A stretch of DNA of 64,000 bases from assembly GCF_001039355.2 (NCBI RefSeq), contig NW_019775960.1:70531-134530 (forward strand), given 5' to 3'. Below, one piece after another: positions 38,560 through 49,568 of this stretch. Both the position numbers and the translations under genes were made by a program. Positions within the stretch are counted from its first letter, which is position 1. Each line of letters begins with the position of its first letter. The notes under the pieces are model-generated. The model made no database searches. It was not told where the DNA came from and saw only the letters and a list, made by a program, of their open reading frames with translations. The stretch comes from Lingula anatina. Lineage: Eukaryota; Brachiopoda; Lingulata; Lingulida; Lingulidae.

Positions 38560-39190
38560 CAGTGTGAGTTTGTGTGTCTGTCTGTGTGTCTCTGTGTATG
38601 TGGCGCTACGATAGATTTTTACATTCCATGACTTGTATTGCGTTTTTACATTATGATGAAAGACCTAAAACAGAAGAGAATGTTAATACTGCGACTATGT
38701 GTTGCTTCAATATCACTGTTAGAAGCTGTCTTAGATTCGTTCTTGTTATATAATGGCATTGAAAAAAAGCTGTAGTATTACTTAATTTGATCAAACGGAG
38801 AATTGATTTCTGAAGATATAAGTCATTGGCTGATGCTTTGGTTGTTAGCGTTTTACCTTATTTTTCTTTTGTATTTTGATTATCCATATATATTTATTAA
38901 GAGTAAATGGATGTTGCAGTTTGTTGACAATTGTATTTTAGATATTTAGAGTGAGAAAAAGCTAATTGATCTAAAGTTGATTTGAAGAGATTCAATCTTA
39001 TATTAATTAAGTTGTCAGTTGTCTGCTTGCTCCTTATATTGTGTTTTATTCGATGGGTGGGGTGGGGTGGATGATAAGACAAACATTTTAAAGGTTTTGT
39101 CATGAAACAATACTAAATTCATACATAGTTGTATATACCCATTAAAATTACCTAATTTATACCTTCTGTTAATAAAATCTATTGCAATAT
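38560..39190 (+). other. Family-like 3' UTR remnant after unit C
   Basis: This stretch resembles the region after the second-type tail exon (about 50390-50720) and after gene D (about 45430-45620). Shared words include TGAAAGACCTAAA, CTATGTGTTG, CACTGTTAGAAGC/CACTGTAAAGAACC and GAATTGATTTC. It shows that unit C once had a complete 3' end. Confidence 0.55.
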
Positions 39191-39209
39191 TGTGCAAACT
39201 TTAAAGTGT

Positions 39210-39430
39210 TGGGTTGTTTTTATGAAATCCTCTCTAATGAAATTGTGAAAATTCTCAACCATTTATGTTTTAATTTCTTAACACATTGAGAAAAATATCA
39301 TAGCAATGGACAAACCATGTGTACAAGCATTGCCAAAGATGTTGTATGTTAATACTACAGTCGCCTTTGCCAACAAACTGCGCCGACAGTTGTGTTAGCT
39401 GTGATCAGTTGATAATTTGATTGTCGATTA
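39210..39430 (+). promoter_or_regulatory. Family promoter module before the orphan leader
   Basis: Carries the shared words AAATTGTGAAAATTCT, TTTCTTAACACATT, ATAGCAATGGACAAACC and GCCGACAGTTGTGTTAGCTGTG, in the same order and spacing as upstream of D, E, F and G leaders. Confidence 0.55.
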
Positions 39431-39556
39431 CCCCGGGTACTGCTGACAACGTTATCTTAAGCCTTTCTTTGTAATGGTATAAAGTGGAATAACATATAGT
39501 AATTCGTTGCGGCTTCATTTAAGCAAGGACTGCAAACGGCTACACCACGGAAGAAG

Positions 39557-39611
39557 ATGAAGACGTGTTGTTTTTTTGTGCTGCTCTTTGTAACTCCAAA
39601 TATTATTGAAG
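39557..39611 (+). CDS. Orphan leader exon (signal peptide) of the Ig family
   Basis: ATG to donor gives MKTCCFFVLLFVTPNIIEG, an intact signal peptide ending in phase 1 at GTAGGG, as in the other leaders. No V exon follows before the next complete leader at 40544. An ambiguous base at 39956 lies in the gap. It may be an alternative first exon of gene D, a remnant, or a gene whose later exons are missing from the assembly. Confidence 0.55.
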
Positions 39612-40089
39612 GTAGGGAGTGAATGAGTTCTAATGTACTTCAAAGTACGTAATTTGTCTTAATAAAAATCAGCTTAAACTGTGCCTAAACTAAAGGGAGG
39701 TCGCCACCCCAAATTACACTTGTACTAAATGTGTATAGCTAAGATGACAGGCCAAAGTTATCCCTGTCTTAACCAAGATGGCAAATTTTAGATCAAACAC
39801 AATGAGCGAACAAAATATCTCTTTTAGTAACTTTAAGGTATGATGCTACTTGCTCAGGAACTTTTGGTCTTGATAGGAAGGGATCACGTAATCACTTCCT
39901 GGTACGTATAAAAGCTGAACTGGTGATTGATACTAGTTTGATATTGTGGTTATGGNACTAAAACGCTTTTTTTTTTACTAATAGATTGTTTTTATAATTT
40001 TTAAATGGCGGGGATCGATTAAAACATACCTCTAGTGTATAGATTGAGTGCTGTATCTTCAAAATTCGAGAAATGGATTTTTACATGAA

Positions 40090-40290
40090 CATTGTCCTTT
40101 AAACGACCGTTGAGCAAACATGTTGCGTTTTCTGTAACTTCACCGGCGATCTGAGGTGACCAGTTTACGATCATTTTGCCTTTTGCTAGACTAATGAGCG
40201 TTGTTTGGGCGTCCTTGGGCGACTGCTGGGGGGCCTGAAGTGCTGCATTTTTCAGTCAAGAGGTTTGTTACTTTACTTCCATTAGTTTTT
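40090..40290 (+). repeat. Distal upstream module of gene D
   Basis: Shares words with the regions upstream of E, F and G: GAGCAAAC/GAGCAACC, TTTCTGTA, GGCGATC, then GTTTGGGCGTCCTTGGGCGA and AAGTGCTG. Copies lie at about 46440-46640, 54270-54440 and 60780-60980. It lies roughly 450 bp before each leader in these four units. Confidence 0.65.
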
Positions 40291-40379
40291 AGTATCTTGA
40301 GAAGATAGGAAAATTAACCTTTTACAGAGGTTGCATTGTAACAGAATTGACTTACGATGCAGTTGTGCTAAAACGCACT

Positions 40380-40543
40380 GTGGGCCTTGTTTCTGAAAGC
40401 GGTTTATTGTGTTAGTTGCACTTTGGTGATCTTTTGATTACCAGGTAGCATAGGGAAGTTATTTTCGCTCATAATAAAAAACCCAAGGAAGTAACTGCTG
40501 TTGATTGAGGAACTTACGGCGAAAGGCAACACTAAGGAGGACC
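40380..40543 (+). promoter_or_regulatory. Promoter module of gene D (partial copy)
   Basis: Contains GTTTATTGTGTTAGTTGCAC, then GGTAGCATAGGGAAGTTATT and a purine-rich leader with AGGCAACAC just before the ATG at 40544. The distal half of the module (TTTCTTAACATATTT) is absent here. Confidence 0.5.
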
Positions 40544-43500
40544 ATGAAGACGTGGTGTTTTTATGTTTATGTGCTTCTCTGTGCAGCTCCATATTCAACT
40601 AAAGGTAGGATGTAAAAATGTTGCACTTTACGGTGCTTCAAGGTATTTAAGCCATCTTGAAATAATTTCAGCTTATCCTAGGCCATAGATACCGTGTTAT
40701 GCGCCCTCCCCAAGTCCCACGACTCGATGTATCATCAGAAGGGTATATTCTTCATCGAAAAAAAATGAACATTATAACTCTTTTGATAATTACTCTGCAA
40801 GAGGTATGCAGTAAAATATCATTTTGGCAGGGAGGGGTTCCATAATAATTTCAAAGTATAAATGCTTAGCCCTTGAGAGAGTTGCCATAGCCGATTATAA
40901 GATTAGCGGACATGACCTCATTTTACTTGTCCAACCTTGATAAAGTTCATTAACTGTCTCCGTTCAAACAAGAACACAAATGATACGCGGTGATTTTTGT
41001 TAATCGTCCCAAGCTAAAATGCTTCCACAGATTACATTTTTATCTCTCCTATTTTCTGATAATATAGGTGGAGAGACTACATTAGGCGATTAAATGAATG
41101 ATTTGCACTTTTTAGGGTTAGAAGTAACATTAGCTGGTTTGCCTGTCAGTGGGTACGTCATGAATCCTGAGGGCGGCAACCCACAACCACTAAACCTTGT
41201 GTGCAGTTACACAGTGGATCCCGGAGAGACGGCTCAGTATGTCACATTCTACAAAGGAATTGACCCAGCAAACCAAATAGTAGTAATACAGGTATCTGAT
41301 GGAACTTCCAGGAAAGCCTACAGCTATCTCACTAGAGCTGATGTGACTGCTTCAGGCTCTGCTCCATCATTCACGTTAACAATCGGTGGAGTCACCATGG
41401 CAGATGAGGGGAGCTATAGATGTCGTGTTAACACTGAATTCTTTAGAACCATCGTGACAACTGACGAGCAAATCCTTAGTTTACTTTGTAAGTAAATCAC
41501 TGAAGTATTAGCATGTTTGATTTCTGTCCATAGAGAGAAAGTATTGAAGGTTGATCATAATTTAGAAGAAAGGGAGGAAGTCATTAATACTTAAGTTGGA
41601 ATGGACCAACATCCTAAAATTATATTATTATAGAGTTTACCATTAGAGGTTGTACATTAGACCTTGATTACCTGCGCCTCCTACTAGGTGTTATCACTTC
41701 TATTTCACCAGTAATCATATACAGATGTAAATTGTATGAATGGGTCATCTTAAAGACTCATACGAAATGTCGGCATAACTCTCATACTTCTTGAATGTTT
41801 TAAGTGCACCGTCTGTTGTGTTATGTTTAAGTTACATACATGTATGAAACAAGGGTATGTTCCCTATAACGCATATTAACAATTTCGACTAGTTTCTTAC
41901 ATGATTCAAAGATAGTCGACATGACAAAGGATAAACTTAATTTATCACTTGGTCAACCAAAGAAAAACTTTACAACTGCACTTCTAAAATATTTTGGTCG
42001 TAAACTTACTCTGTTTATCCGTCACTCCGGTTCGTAAAAGTCCACCAAATAAAGTAGTAATGTGTAGCGCATTATTTTTGCACGAACAATTACATTAATA
42101 TTCAAATGATTATTGATGGAAACAACAAAGGGTTATATATACTGTAGCACAAATAGAAAGCAGAACATACTTCCTTAAATATCATATTCTGAATGTATTC
42201 GACGAAAACATTTGTTATATCTATGTTTTTGAAACCATATGATTTCATTTGGTTTGGTTTAGTGGCAAAGATTCGATTTCATATGTAACTTTAAATTTCA
42301 CTACTTTGTAGATCGACCTAACCCACCCCAGATTACACGAGGACCTGAAGTCGCTACAGGCACCTACCGGGTATCTTGTTCCTCTGATGGCGGCAGACCA
42401 GCACCTGAGATAAAATGGTTTAAAATGCAGAGTTCTGATCAGATGCAGGTGGCGATAAATGCAACCTCAAACACGGTGACACCTCAGGGAGACACTTTTC
42501 TGGTGGAAAGTGAAGTAGAAGTGATGGCAACCCAAGCAGATCCAGTTGAAGTAATTTGCCAACTACTGCACGATTCTCTTACAAGTCAGACCAAGACAAG
42601 TATCATAGTTCCTGAGAGTGCTGGTATGTATATTTGGTTTGTGTATTTCGGATTGGTAGTTTGTTCATTTCATTTCACTTGCGGACCAAAATAAGGTACT
42701 GGAAAAGCCTTAACTTTAACGCAAAGAGCTTATATCTTTGTTGTAACATACTCAGTAAAACATATTTCAACACCATACTTGTGCGTGCTCGTTTTACTGC
42801 TTTTCTGAATCATTCTTCTTGGCTCGTGGATGTACATGAGGCACAATTATTATCACGTATCTTAAGAAGTGACTGAATATCTTTTTAGCTCCTTCAACTA
42901 CCACTACTATGAAATTCACTTATGATGCAGGTAGGTACAATTTATGATGCTTTTATTTTTCTTAATTGCTTCATTTAAAAACTATTTGTCCTGATAAAAA
43001 AGAATGGACGTATTAAGTCCCCCATTCATTTCTCATGCCTTATCCTGTTTTACCTATTTACATGGAATGCACATCCGTACATTTATTATATGTTTATCTA
43101 CTTGGGCGTAGAATTAAAAGTAAAATAAAATGTACACTTTTGAAATAATCCAAAGTCTAATTCTTACGTTAAGAACTATATAAAAACCCCTGAAATATAA
43201 ATGCCTGACGTCGGTTGTTATTTTTGAAATATACAAGATGACATAGCTTTCTAAATAACTGGTGAGTAATTTAGAAACAAATCAAACTAAAATCGAATGA
43301 AACCCCGATTCCAATTGCCGTCAATGATTTGTTAGTAAGTGAAAATTGTCGTTTTCAGAGGAAAAGTCAATTTGGCAGGTAAACGCCGAATAGAGTGCCT
43401 TAAACATTAAGTTTTAAATGTAAATATCCTTCAAAAAGTGAACCAAAAAGCCTTTCAACTCTTGAAAGTTGGCATTATTTAAAATAATATAGTCACATTG

Positions 43501-44920
43501 ATCTATGAGACTTCCGATACCAAAAATATACTCCAACACTCACTCGTTCGTGTTTTATTTTATTGCTCCACATTTCTGCATTATTTTTCTTTGCAATGGG
43601 ATCGACAAGCCCCCAATGATGCAAGGATTATAATTAGTTTTCTCTCGGCAAGTAGTCGATTGAATAATAAGTGCCTCTTTATGTTTTTTTCAGCTCTCTC
43701 AGCTAACAAACCTGCAAAATCTACAGGAGGTAGGTGCAGTTCGGAGTAAATTGTTTTCGTTTGCTTCAAAATATGATAAAAACTTTTCAAGCCAACCATA
43801 AAGTACTCGTTAGTTTAAGTCAATTCTCACGCTTTATCTGGCATAGCCAATTAGAAGATCATACAGGTTTACATTCAACCACAACCTTTCCAGCTGTAAT
43901 GCAAACAATCTTAGTCAGTTTAGGTGACGCTAATTATTTTTCAGGGAATATACTTGCTTACATATTAATTTATTCATTTATAGTCTGTTTTGTATTTCTC
44001 TTATATCACATTTGCAGTGTCTCCAACTACAACAACATGTAATTAAACCAAGAGCACTGCGGAACACAAACTGAGGTGTACAGTACTCAGTACCTGTTGG
44101 TTGAAGGGGTGGGCGGGGTGGGGGCTTTGGTAACCGACCGTGAACTTCTACTTGATAATCTTCTTTGTACTGGGACACTCTCATACGGTTAACCATGCTT
44201 CGGTATCATAAACGTGAACGTGGCACATCATAAGACATTCCGGGTTGATATTTTACAGTTGAGCTACCAATGTGTATATTATGTTTCAGTTGACAAAAGT
44301 CAGATAACTTCTACTCGATAATCTGTATCCATCACCCTCTCTTCTTGGTACTGGGACACTCTCATCCGACTAACTATGCTTCTGTACCATCCTTATAAAT
44401 TAATGTGAACGTTGTAGATCATTAGACATTCCGGGTGAATATTTTAGTGTGGTCGTACCAATGGGTATATTATGTTTCAGTTAACAAAAATCAGAAAGGA
44501 TTATACTTGGCAACCCATTTAAATTATATCTTTTGTATTTCAGGCATTGATGGGGGAACAGTATCAATCATTGTGGTATCGTTGTTAGCAATGTGCCTTT
44601 TTTGCATAATTGCATACCTTGTATTCCGCATTCGGTCATTGTCCAGGAGACTCAAATCACAAGCTTCTGAACAGCAACATGGCAGTGTTATTACAAACAC
44701 TGTTAACAGTCCATTCAATGTCCAAGTATCTATGAATCGCGCGACAGATCATTCCTCTGGTTTTGATGGGGTTCATGTTGACAATGACGATACTGCATTG
44801 GCGAATAGTTACGAAGAACTTCGGCGGGATAACCGTTCAGATGGGCAATACATGGAACTTGGAGAGAACCTATTGCCGTCTACCGCCACAAATGGTATTG
44901 GTGACTATAATTACATTTAA
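40544..44920 (+). CDS. Ig gene D: two-Ig-domain receptor with ITAM-like tyrosine tail (406 aa)
   Basis: A probable signalling receptor. Exons: 40544-40604 (signal peptide MKTWCFYV...PYSTKG), 41116-41487 (V-like Ig: VCSYTV, DEGSYRCRV, no core Trp), 42312-42623 (C2/I-like Ig: VSCSSDGG, IKWFK, VICQL, NAT sequon), 42889-42930 and 43694-43729 (Thr/Ser stalks), 44018-44038 (short TTTT stalk, weak donor GTAATT, perhaps skipped) and 44544-44920 (transmembrane, tail, stop). All junctions are phase 1; the total of 1221 nt closes. The membrane segment (VSIIVVSLLAMCLFCIIAYL) is followed by the basic RIRSLSRRLKS. The tail of about 95 residues carries YEEL, YMEL and a terminal YNYI; the YEEL/YMEL spacing of 9 fits a loose ITAM. 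Kinase recruitment is inferred from motif spacing only. The gene lies at the left of the 8.5-kb duplication; F is its partner copy. Confidence 0.85.
44145..44500 (+). repeat. Tandem duplication of about 165-190 bp before the gene D membrane exon
   Basis: Two units share CTTCTACTYGATAATCT, GGTACTGGGACACTCTCAT, AACTATGCTTC and GGTATATTATGTTTCAGTT in the same order. The same pair recurs before the gene F membrane exon (about 58408-58750). Confidence 0.8.
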
Positions 44921-45883
44921 TTTTCCAAGGATGACCTCAAGACTAGTCAATTCAAAGGTGGCCCAGATGAGTGATTGTATTGTATAATATGCCTAAGGGT
45001 AAAAATATTAAACCCTTAAAGAATAGGAAATTATCATGAAAATTGCAGATTTAACGATCTTGAACTCCACATTTTGTGGCTGTACAATAGATGAAGATGT
45101 TTCGTTATAGTCAGGAACCTCTTAACATGTACTTTGTTCGTAATTAAAAAGATACACAATGTTCAATGTATAACAAAATGACTTGAAGATGTAAATTTAC
45201 ATGCATATGTCATACAATCATCAAAGTGCCATGCTTCTTGCATACAAGTATATGACGCAGGCAAAACAATTTATAGTAAATGATTCCGATTTTAAGTATT
45301 TTCACACTGTACAGTATTGAATTATGATAACATGCTAGTTTGGTGTCGCAAGCTACGGCTAAACTGTTAGAAGAGAACATCTGTGATTTTAGGCATTAAT
45401 AAAATCAATTAATTGTTGAAAACTTGTTGGTATTGGCTGTAATAGTTTTGTTACATTCCAAGACTGTGTTGCATTTTCACATTACGTAGGACGCTTCAAG
45501 GAATTTGTTTTCACTGTGACAATGTGTTGATTATTACTTTACTTAAATGAAGAATTGATTCCTAGATATATAAGTCATCAGTTATTGCTTTTAGCGTCTT
45601 CAACCTGTTGCCTAAACTTTTGGGTTTTATAGGAATTATCGCTAGCTTAATCAGTTGTAAGTATTGCACTGAGGAATACACATGTCGAACGGTGTATGTG
45701 ATAAATTAATACATAAGCACTTTTCACCTAAAAGCTAGATTGCTTTGTTTTCATGGATGAAACAGTTCGTTTATATATTAACAGATGTTTTTATCTGGAT
45801 GTAACATGGGTAATTTTATTTTACGTATAGACATATACGTATTATAAAGGTGTTCTGTGATTTAATTTTAACATTTGAATAAA
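44921..45883 (+). terminator. 3' UTR of gene D
   Basis: Non-coding sequence after the stop, with AATAAA at 45878-45883. It matches the 3' region of gene F (59205-60231) and, more loosely, those of the other units. Confidence 0.55.
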
Positions 45884-46439
45884 TTATATTCAAACCAATT
45901 TTTATTAATCCCTTTTATTGTTCTATATGATTAAAAACCCGTAAATAATAAAGTTAATAATATAAAATTTAATGTACACAACACTGAAAACTTCTTGATT
46001 TTCTTCATTACAATTTGTGCGTCACAAGTTTTTATGTGCGTATTTGTTGTAAAATAAAACCCTTTTGAAAACATCCATATCCATGCAATCAAATGGCATG
46101 TCACTATGTGCGACAATGAATTCCAGACTCAAAAGGACATAAAAAATGTCTCTTGATAAAATCCATATATGCTTTACAGTGTAGAAATAGCACAACAAAA
46201 TACAGTGTATCACTAAAGCCCCCATCACTGAATGCATGCTTTCTGCGCCTATCTACGACCAAAGACGTAGCCTGCAGGACGCTCAGTGGTCGCAAATGCA
46301 AGAAAACCGTGTCCGTGTAAATGTCTGTTACCCTTATGTGTGTTTTCAACGAGCAAGTCTGGATTTCATGTCCAATTGCCAGCGACCTGAATGACTTTCA
46401 TGCCTCCCATGTGAGTCCACTGAGCAGCCTACAACGTCC

Positions 46440-46645
46440 ATTGCGATGTTTGAGCATCCATTGAGCAACCAGGTTGTGATTTCTGTACCCTCATCAGCGA
46501 TCAGTGGCGACCATTCTACGATTTTTCTACGATATTATGCTAGACCGATGACCGATGTTTGGGCGTCCTTTGGCGACTGCTGTACGACCGGAAGTGCTGA
46601 AATTTTCATTCACGAGTTCTGCTTGTTCTATCATTAGTTTTTAGT
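46440..46645 (+). repeat. Distal upstream module of unit E
   Basis: Carries GATGTTTGAGCATCCATTGA, TTTCTGTACCC, then GTTTGGGCGTCCTTTGGCGA and GGAAGTGCTGAAATTTTCA. It is almost identical to the unit G copy (about 60785-60990) and related to D and F copies. Confidence 0.7.
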
Positions 46646-46769
46646 ATCTTGCGAAAATATGAAAATAAGTGTTTTACAATGTTTGCATTTTAACAGAATT
46701 GACTTTAAATGCAGTTGTGCTACAACGCACTGTAAATACACAAAAGTTTATTACGCTTAGCATACAGTG

Positions 46770-47099
46770 TTGGACTTAGTTTTATGAATGCACCATGCAA
46801 AGAAATTGTGAATATTCTGGGTATTTTTTTTTTGCTATGTGTTAATAATATTTGCACTTTCTTAACATATTTCGTAAAATAGCACAGCAATGATCAACCC
46901 TTCACAACTAAGAAATCCCATGATGCTGTAGACTAATTTATACAGCATCACTTTCTGTACCGACAGTTAATTGTGTTAGTTGCACTGTGGTGCCATTTGC
47001 GTATAGGGTAGCAGTGGGGACGTTATTTTTAACTCTCAATAGAAAAGTGACTGCAGCTTATTGATGTATGAACAACGAAAAGTAACACAAAGGGGGATC
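46770..47099 (+). promoter_or_regulatory. Promoter module of unit E
   Basis: Full module: AAATTGTGAATATTCTG, TTTGCACTTTCTTAACATAT, AGCACAGCAATGATCAACCC, TTTCTGTACCGACAGTTAAT, TGTGTTAGTTGCACTGTGG, then GTGACTGCAGCTTATTGATG before the leader ATG at 47100. This best-preserved copy is matched by unit G (61130-61441). Confidence 0.65.
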
Positions 47100-48512
47100 A
47101 TGAAGGAGTGGTGTCTTTATGTGCTGCTCTGTGCAGCTCCATATTCAACCAAAGGTAGGAAGTAAAAGTGATGCTCTTTACGGTGCTTCAAAGTATGTTA
47201 GCCATACTAAAATAGTTCAGCTTGTCCTAGGCCGAGACAATAGATACCTGGGGGATGCGTCCCCCTCGAATCCCACGACTTGATGTATCAACAGAATGGT
47301 ACATTCTTCATCGAAACAAAAATTGAACTTAATGACTCGTTTTCTAATTACCCTGTAAGAGTTATGAATTCAAAAAACTGCATTTTGGCAGGGAGGGGTC
47401 CCATAATTACTTATTGGAATAAATGCTTAGCAATCGATTGAGTTAAGATAGAAGTCATTGCAGAAAATAACATAAACAGACATGACCTCATTTTACTGGT
47501 CTGACATTGATCAAGTTTCTAAACTATAGTGATATCAGATCAATACCTGCCTCCATTCAAACAAGAACACAAACGCAAAGAAAACGCATTTTAAGAACAA
47601 AATGAAGACTCTAGGCACAATTGGGAATGATACACCGTGATTTTTGTCACAGGCTACACACTGCCCAAGAATGCATTTATATCTCGATTATTTCCTTTTC
47701 CTGTTACCCTTGTTTGGGGTAAGAAGTAACATTAGCTGGCTTGCCTTCCAAATGGTTACGTCATGAACCCTGAGGGAGGTACCCCACAACCATTAAACCT
47801 TGTGTGTAGTTACACCTACAAGGGGTGTCTGAAATAAAATCAGTCGCACCTCTTTGTAGAACTCTTGCACAGCCCCTATTAACCGTTAGAGTCTAGCTGA
47901 TATGAGCCCAGGTAACAGAGAAAATTAAGAAACTGAAAATGACATTTCATCCCCGTTTTAATAGAAAAATAATTATCTATATTAAACGTGTACTCCACAG
48001 CCAGGGTTGGATTGACTTCCTGAAAACCCGCCTCATGAAATTGTGAATACTATGCTTTTTTTCTATTTATTGTGTTTCAATATTATTTGCCTTTTCTTAA
48101 TCATATTTCAGAAAACAGAATAATATTGATCAGCCCCTAAGTACAGAAATTAACCGATGTGGTAATTTTTCTAGCATAACGTTCTGTATACCACAGGTTA
48201 ATTGTATTAGGATCTACTTTGTTGATTATCAGGCAGCAACGGAGATGTTATATTTAACTCCCCCCCCAAAAAACAAAAGTACCCGCGGCTAGGGGCAACA
48301 CGCAGGAAGATGCAGACGGACGTGGTGTATTTATGTGTTGCTTTTTGTAACTCCATATTCATCTAATGGTGGGAATAAATGTGCCTTTCTGTCCTTTAAA
48401 ATAATTTAATGGTTTGAAGATTTGTCGGCCTTATGTTCAGCTACACAGTGGATCCCGGAGAGGTTTCGCAGAATGCTACATTACACGAATATGGATTTCA
48501 AAGGAACTGCAA
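47100..48512 (+). pseudogene. Unit E ectodomain: intact leader, broken V exon, second pseudo-leader and V fragment
   Basis: The leader 47100-47154 (MKEWCLYVLLCAAPYSTKG, phase 1, donor GTAGGA) is intact. The V exon (about 47717-47816) has lost its acceptor (TTTAG is TTTGG), has a TAA where Leu stands in D and F, a 1-bp frameshift, and stops matching after GTTACAC. A second, degenerate promoter module (about 48030-48250) and pseudo-leader (48310-48368, frameshifted by a 4-bp insertion) follow. Then comes another V fragment (about 48431-48511, TACACAGTGGATCCCGGAGA) that ends at an A-rich run with an ambiguous base at 48513. No second Ig exon or stalk exon is present. The identical arrangement in unit G shows the damage predates the duplication, or that both copies share an assembly problem at the homopolymer. 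Confidence 0.75.
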
Positions 48513-49110
48513 NAAAAAATAAAAAAAAATAAAAAAAAATAATTTGCGGGGTGTTTTGCAGTGAGATAAATGTTCTATAACTGTAGGTTGAGATGACTAA
48601 CATATCAAAAAGGATTGATGGCATTGCTCTTATCAAACACTGAGTGTTGAATATTTCCCGCAAGCCAGGAAAGGTATATTTTTCACAACATGTACAGGTG
48701 CAACTGAATCCGTAATTACTTGTCAGATCAGACAGAATACGCAAACTTGTTAAGTTGTATGATAACATTGTCCATATTTTATGCTTAATTTTCTTTATTA
48801 AACATAAGCATTGTGTTCAAGTACAACGCCTGTACACTGTTTAATAGACTGAAGAAAGGGGTATTCAGAATACAGATAATTTATTTCCTCCCTTCTATCC
48901 TTTCTATAATGTGGCTCAAACCGTGCCGGTTAATCAATCTTTCTTTTTTTATTGCACCTCATTTGTCTGATGATAAATATACTGTTTTTATCATTCTGGT
49001 TGAAAATTTATGTGTAATGTGTTGCTGTCAATGTATACACTTTACATTAGTTAACAAAATTGAAAGTACGTAAAACGGGAATGAATACCTGCATATGTGT
49101 TGTATTACAG

Positions 49111-49568
49111 GTGCTGCTTGGAGGACATTTTCGATCATTGTGACCTTGCTAGCAACGTGTCTTTTATGCATGAATGGATACCTTGTATTCCGCAATCGGT
49201 CGTTGTCCAGGAAACTCAAATCACAAACATCTGAACATCATCATATTACAAAAAATGCGACAGCAAACGGAAGCAACGGCAGAACTGTTTTCGACCGAAT
49301 TCCTAGACCACCCGCAGTAGATCCATCCCCTGACTTTAGTGGTGGTTATGTGGTTTATGATTATGCTGTGCCGACGACTGGGTACAATAATCTTCGCCGA
49401 GATAATCGGGATAAACGTTTAGCTGAACCATATACTGAACTTGCAGGGAATATCTTGCCGGTGACTGCAGCCGATGGTTCTGTTGCCTATAATTACATTA
49501 CACTTAATGATGATACCCAGGTCCAGTTTAGCAAACTCAGTGCTCATGATGAGTGTATCATATATTGA
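49111..49568 (+). CDS. Unit E membrane and tyrosine-tail exon (type 2 tail)
   Basis: An intact phase-1 terminal exon after acceptor TGTATTACAG, 152 codons then TGA. It encodes a transmembrane segment (SIIVTLLATCLLCMNGYLVF), a basic juxtamembrane RNRSLSRKLKSQ like that of D and F, and a tail of about 115 residues. Tyrosine motifs: YVVYDYAV, YNNL, YTEL and VAYNYI; the last fits the ITIM consensus (V-x-Y-x-x-I), and YNNL to YTEL are 12 residues apart. The YxxLRRDNR...YxEL...N-x-LPxTA...YNYI order is shared with the type 1 tail, so the two tails are paralogous. No intact ectodomain exon lies directly upstream. Being phase 1, the exon could be spliced to gene D as an alternative end, or be the remnant of its own gene. 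Which is true needs RNA data. Confidence 0.7.

Noticed and set aside
43498-43799. Paired open frames conserved between the two duplicates (also 57760-58061)
   Set aside because: They cover a stalk exon and flanking intron; conservation is explained by the recent duplication.
48481-48768. 95-codon minus-strand frame containing the ambiguous base
   Set aside because: It runs through the A-rich/N junction and part of a V fragment in antisense; not a gene.
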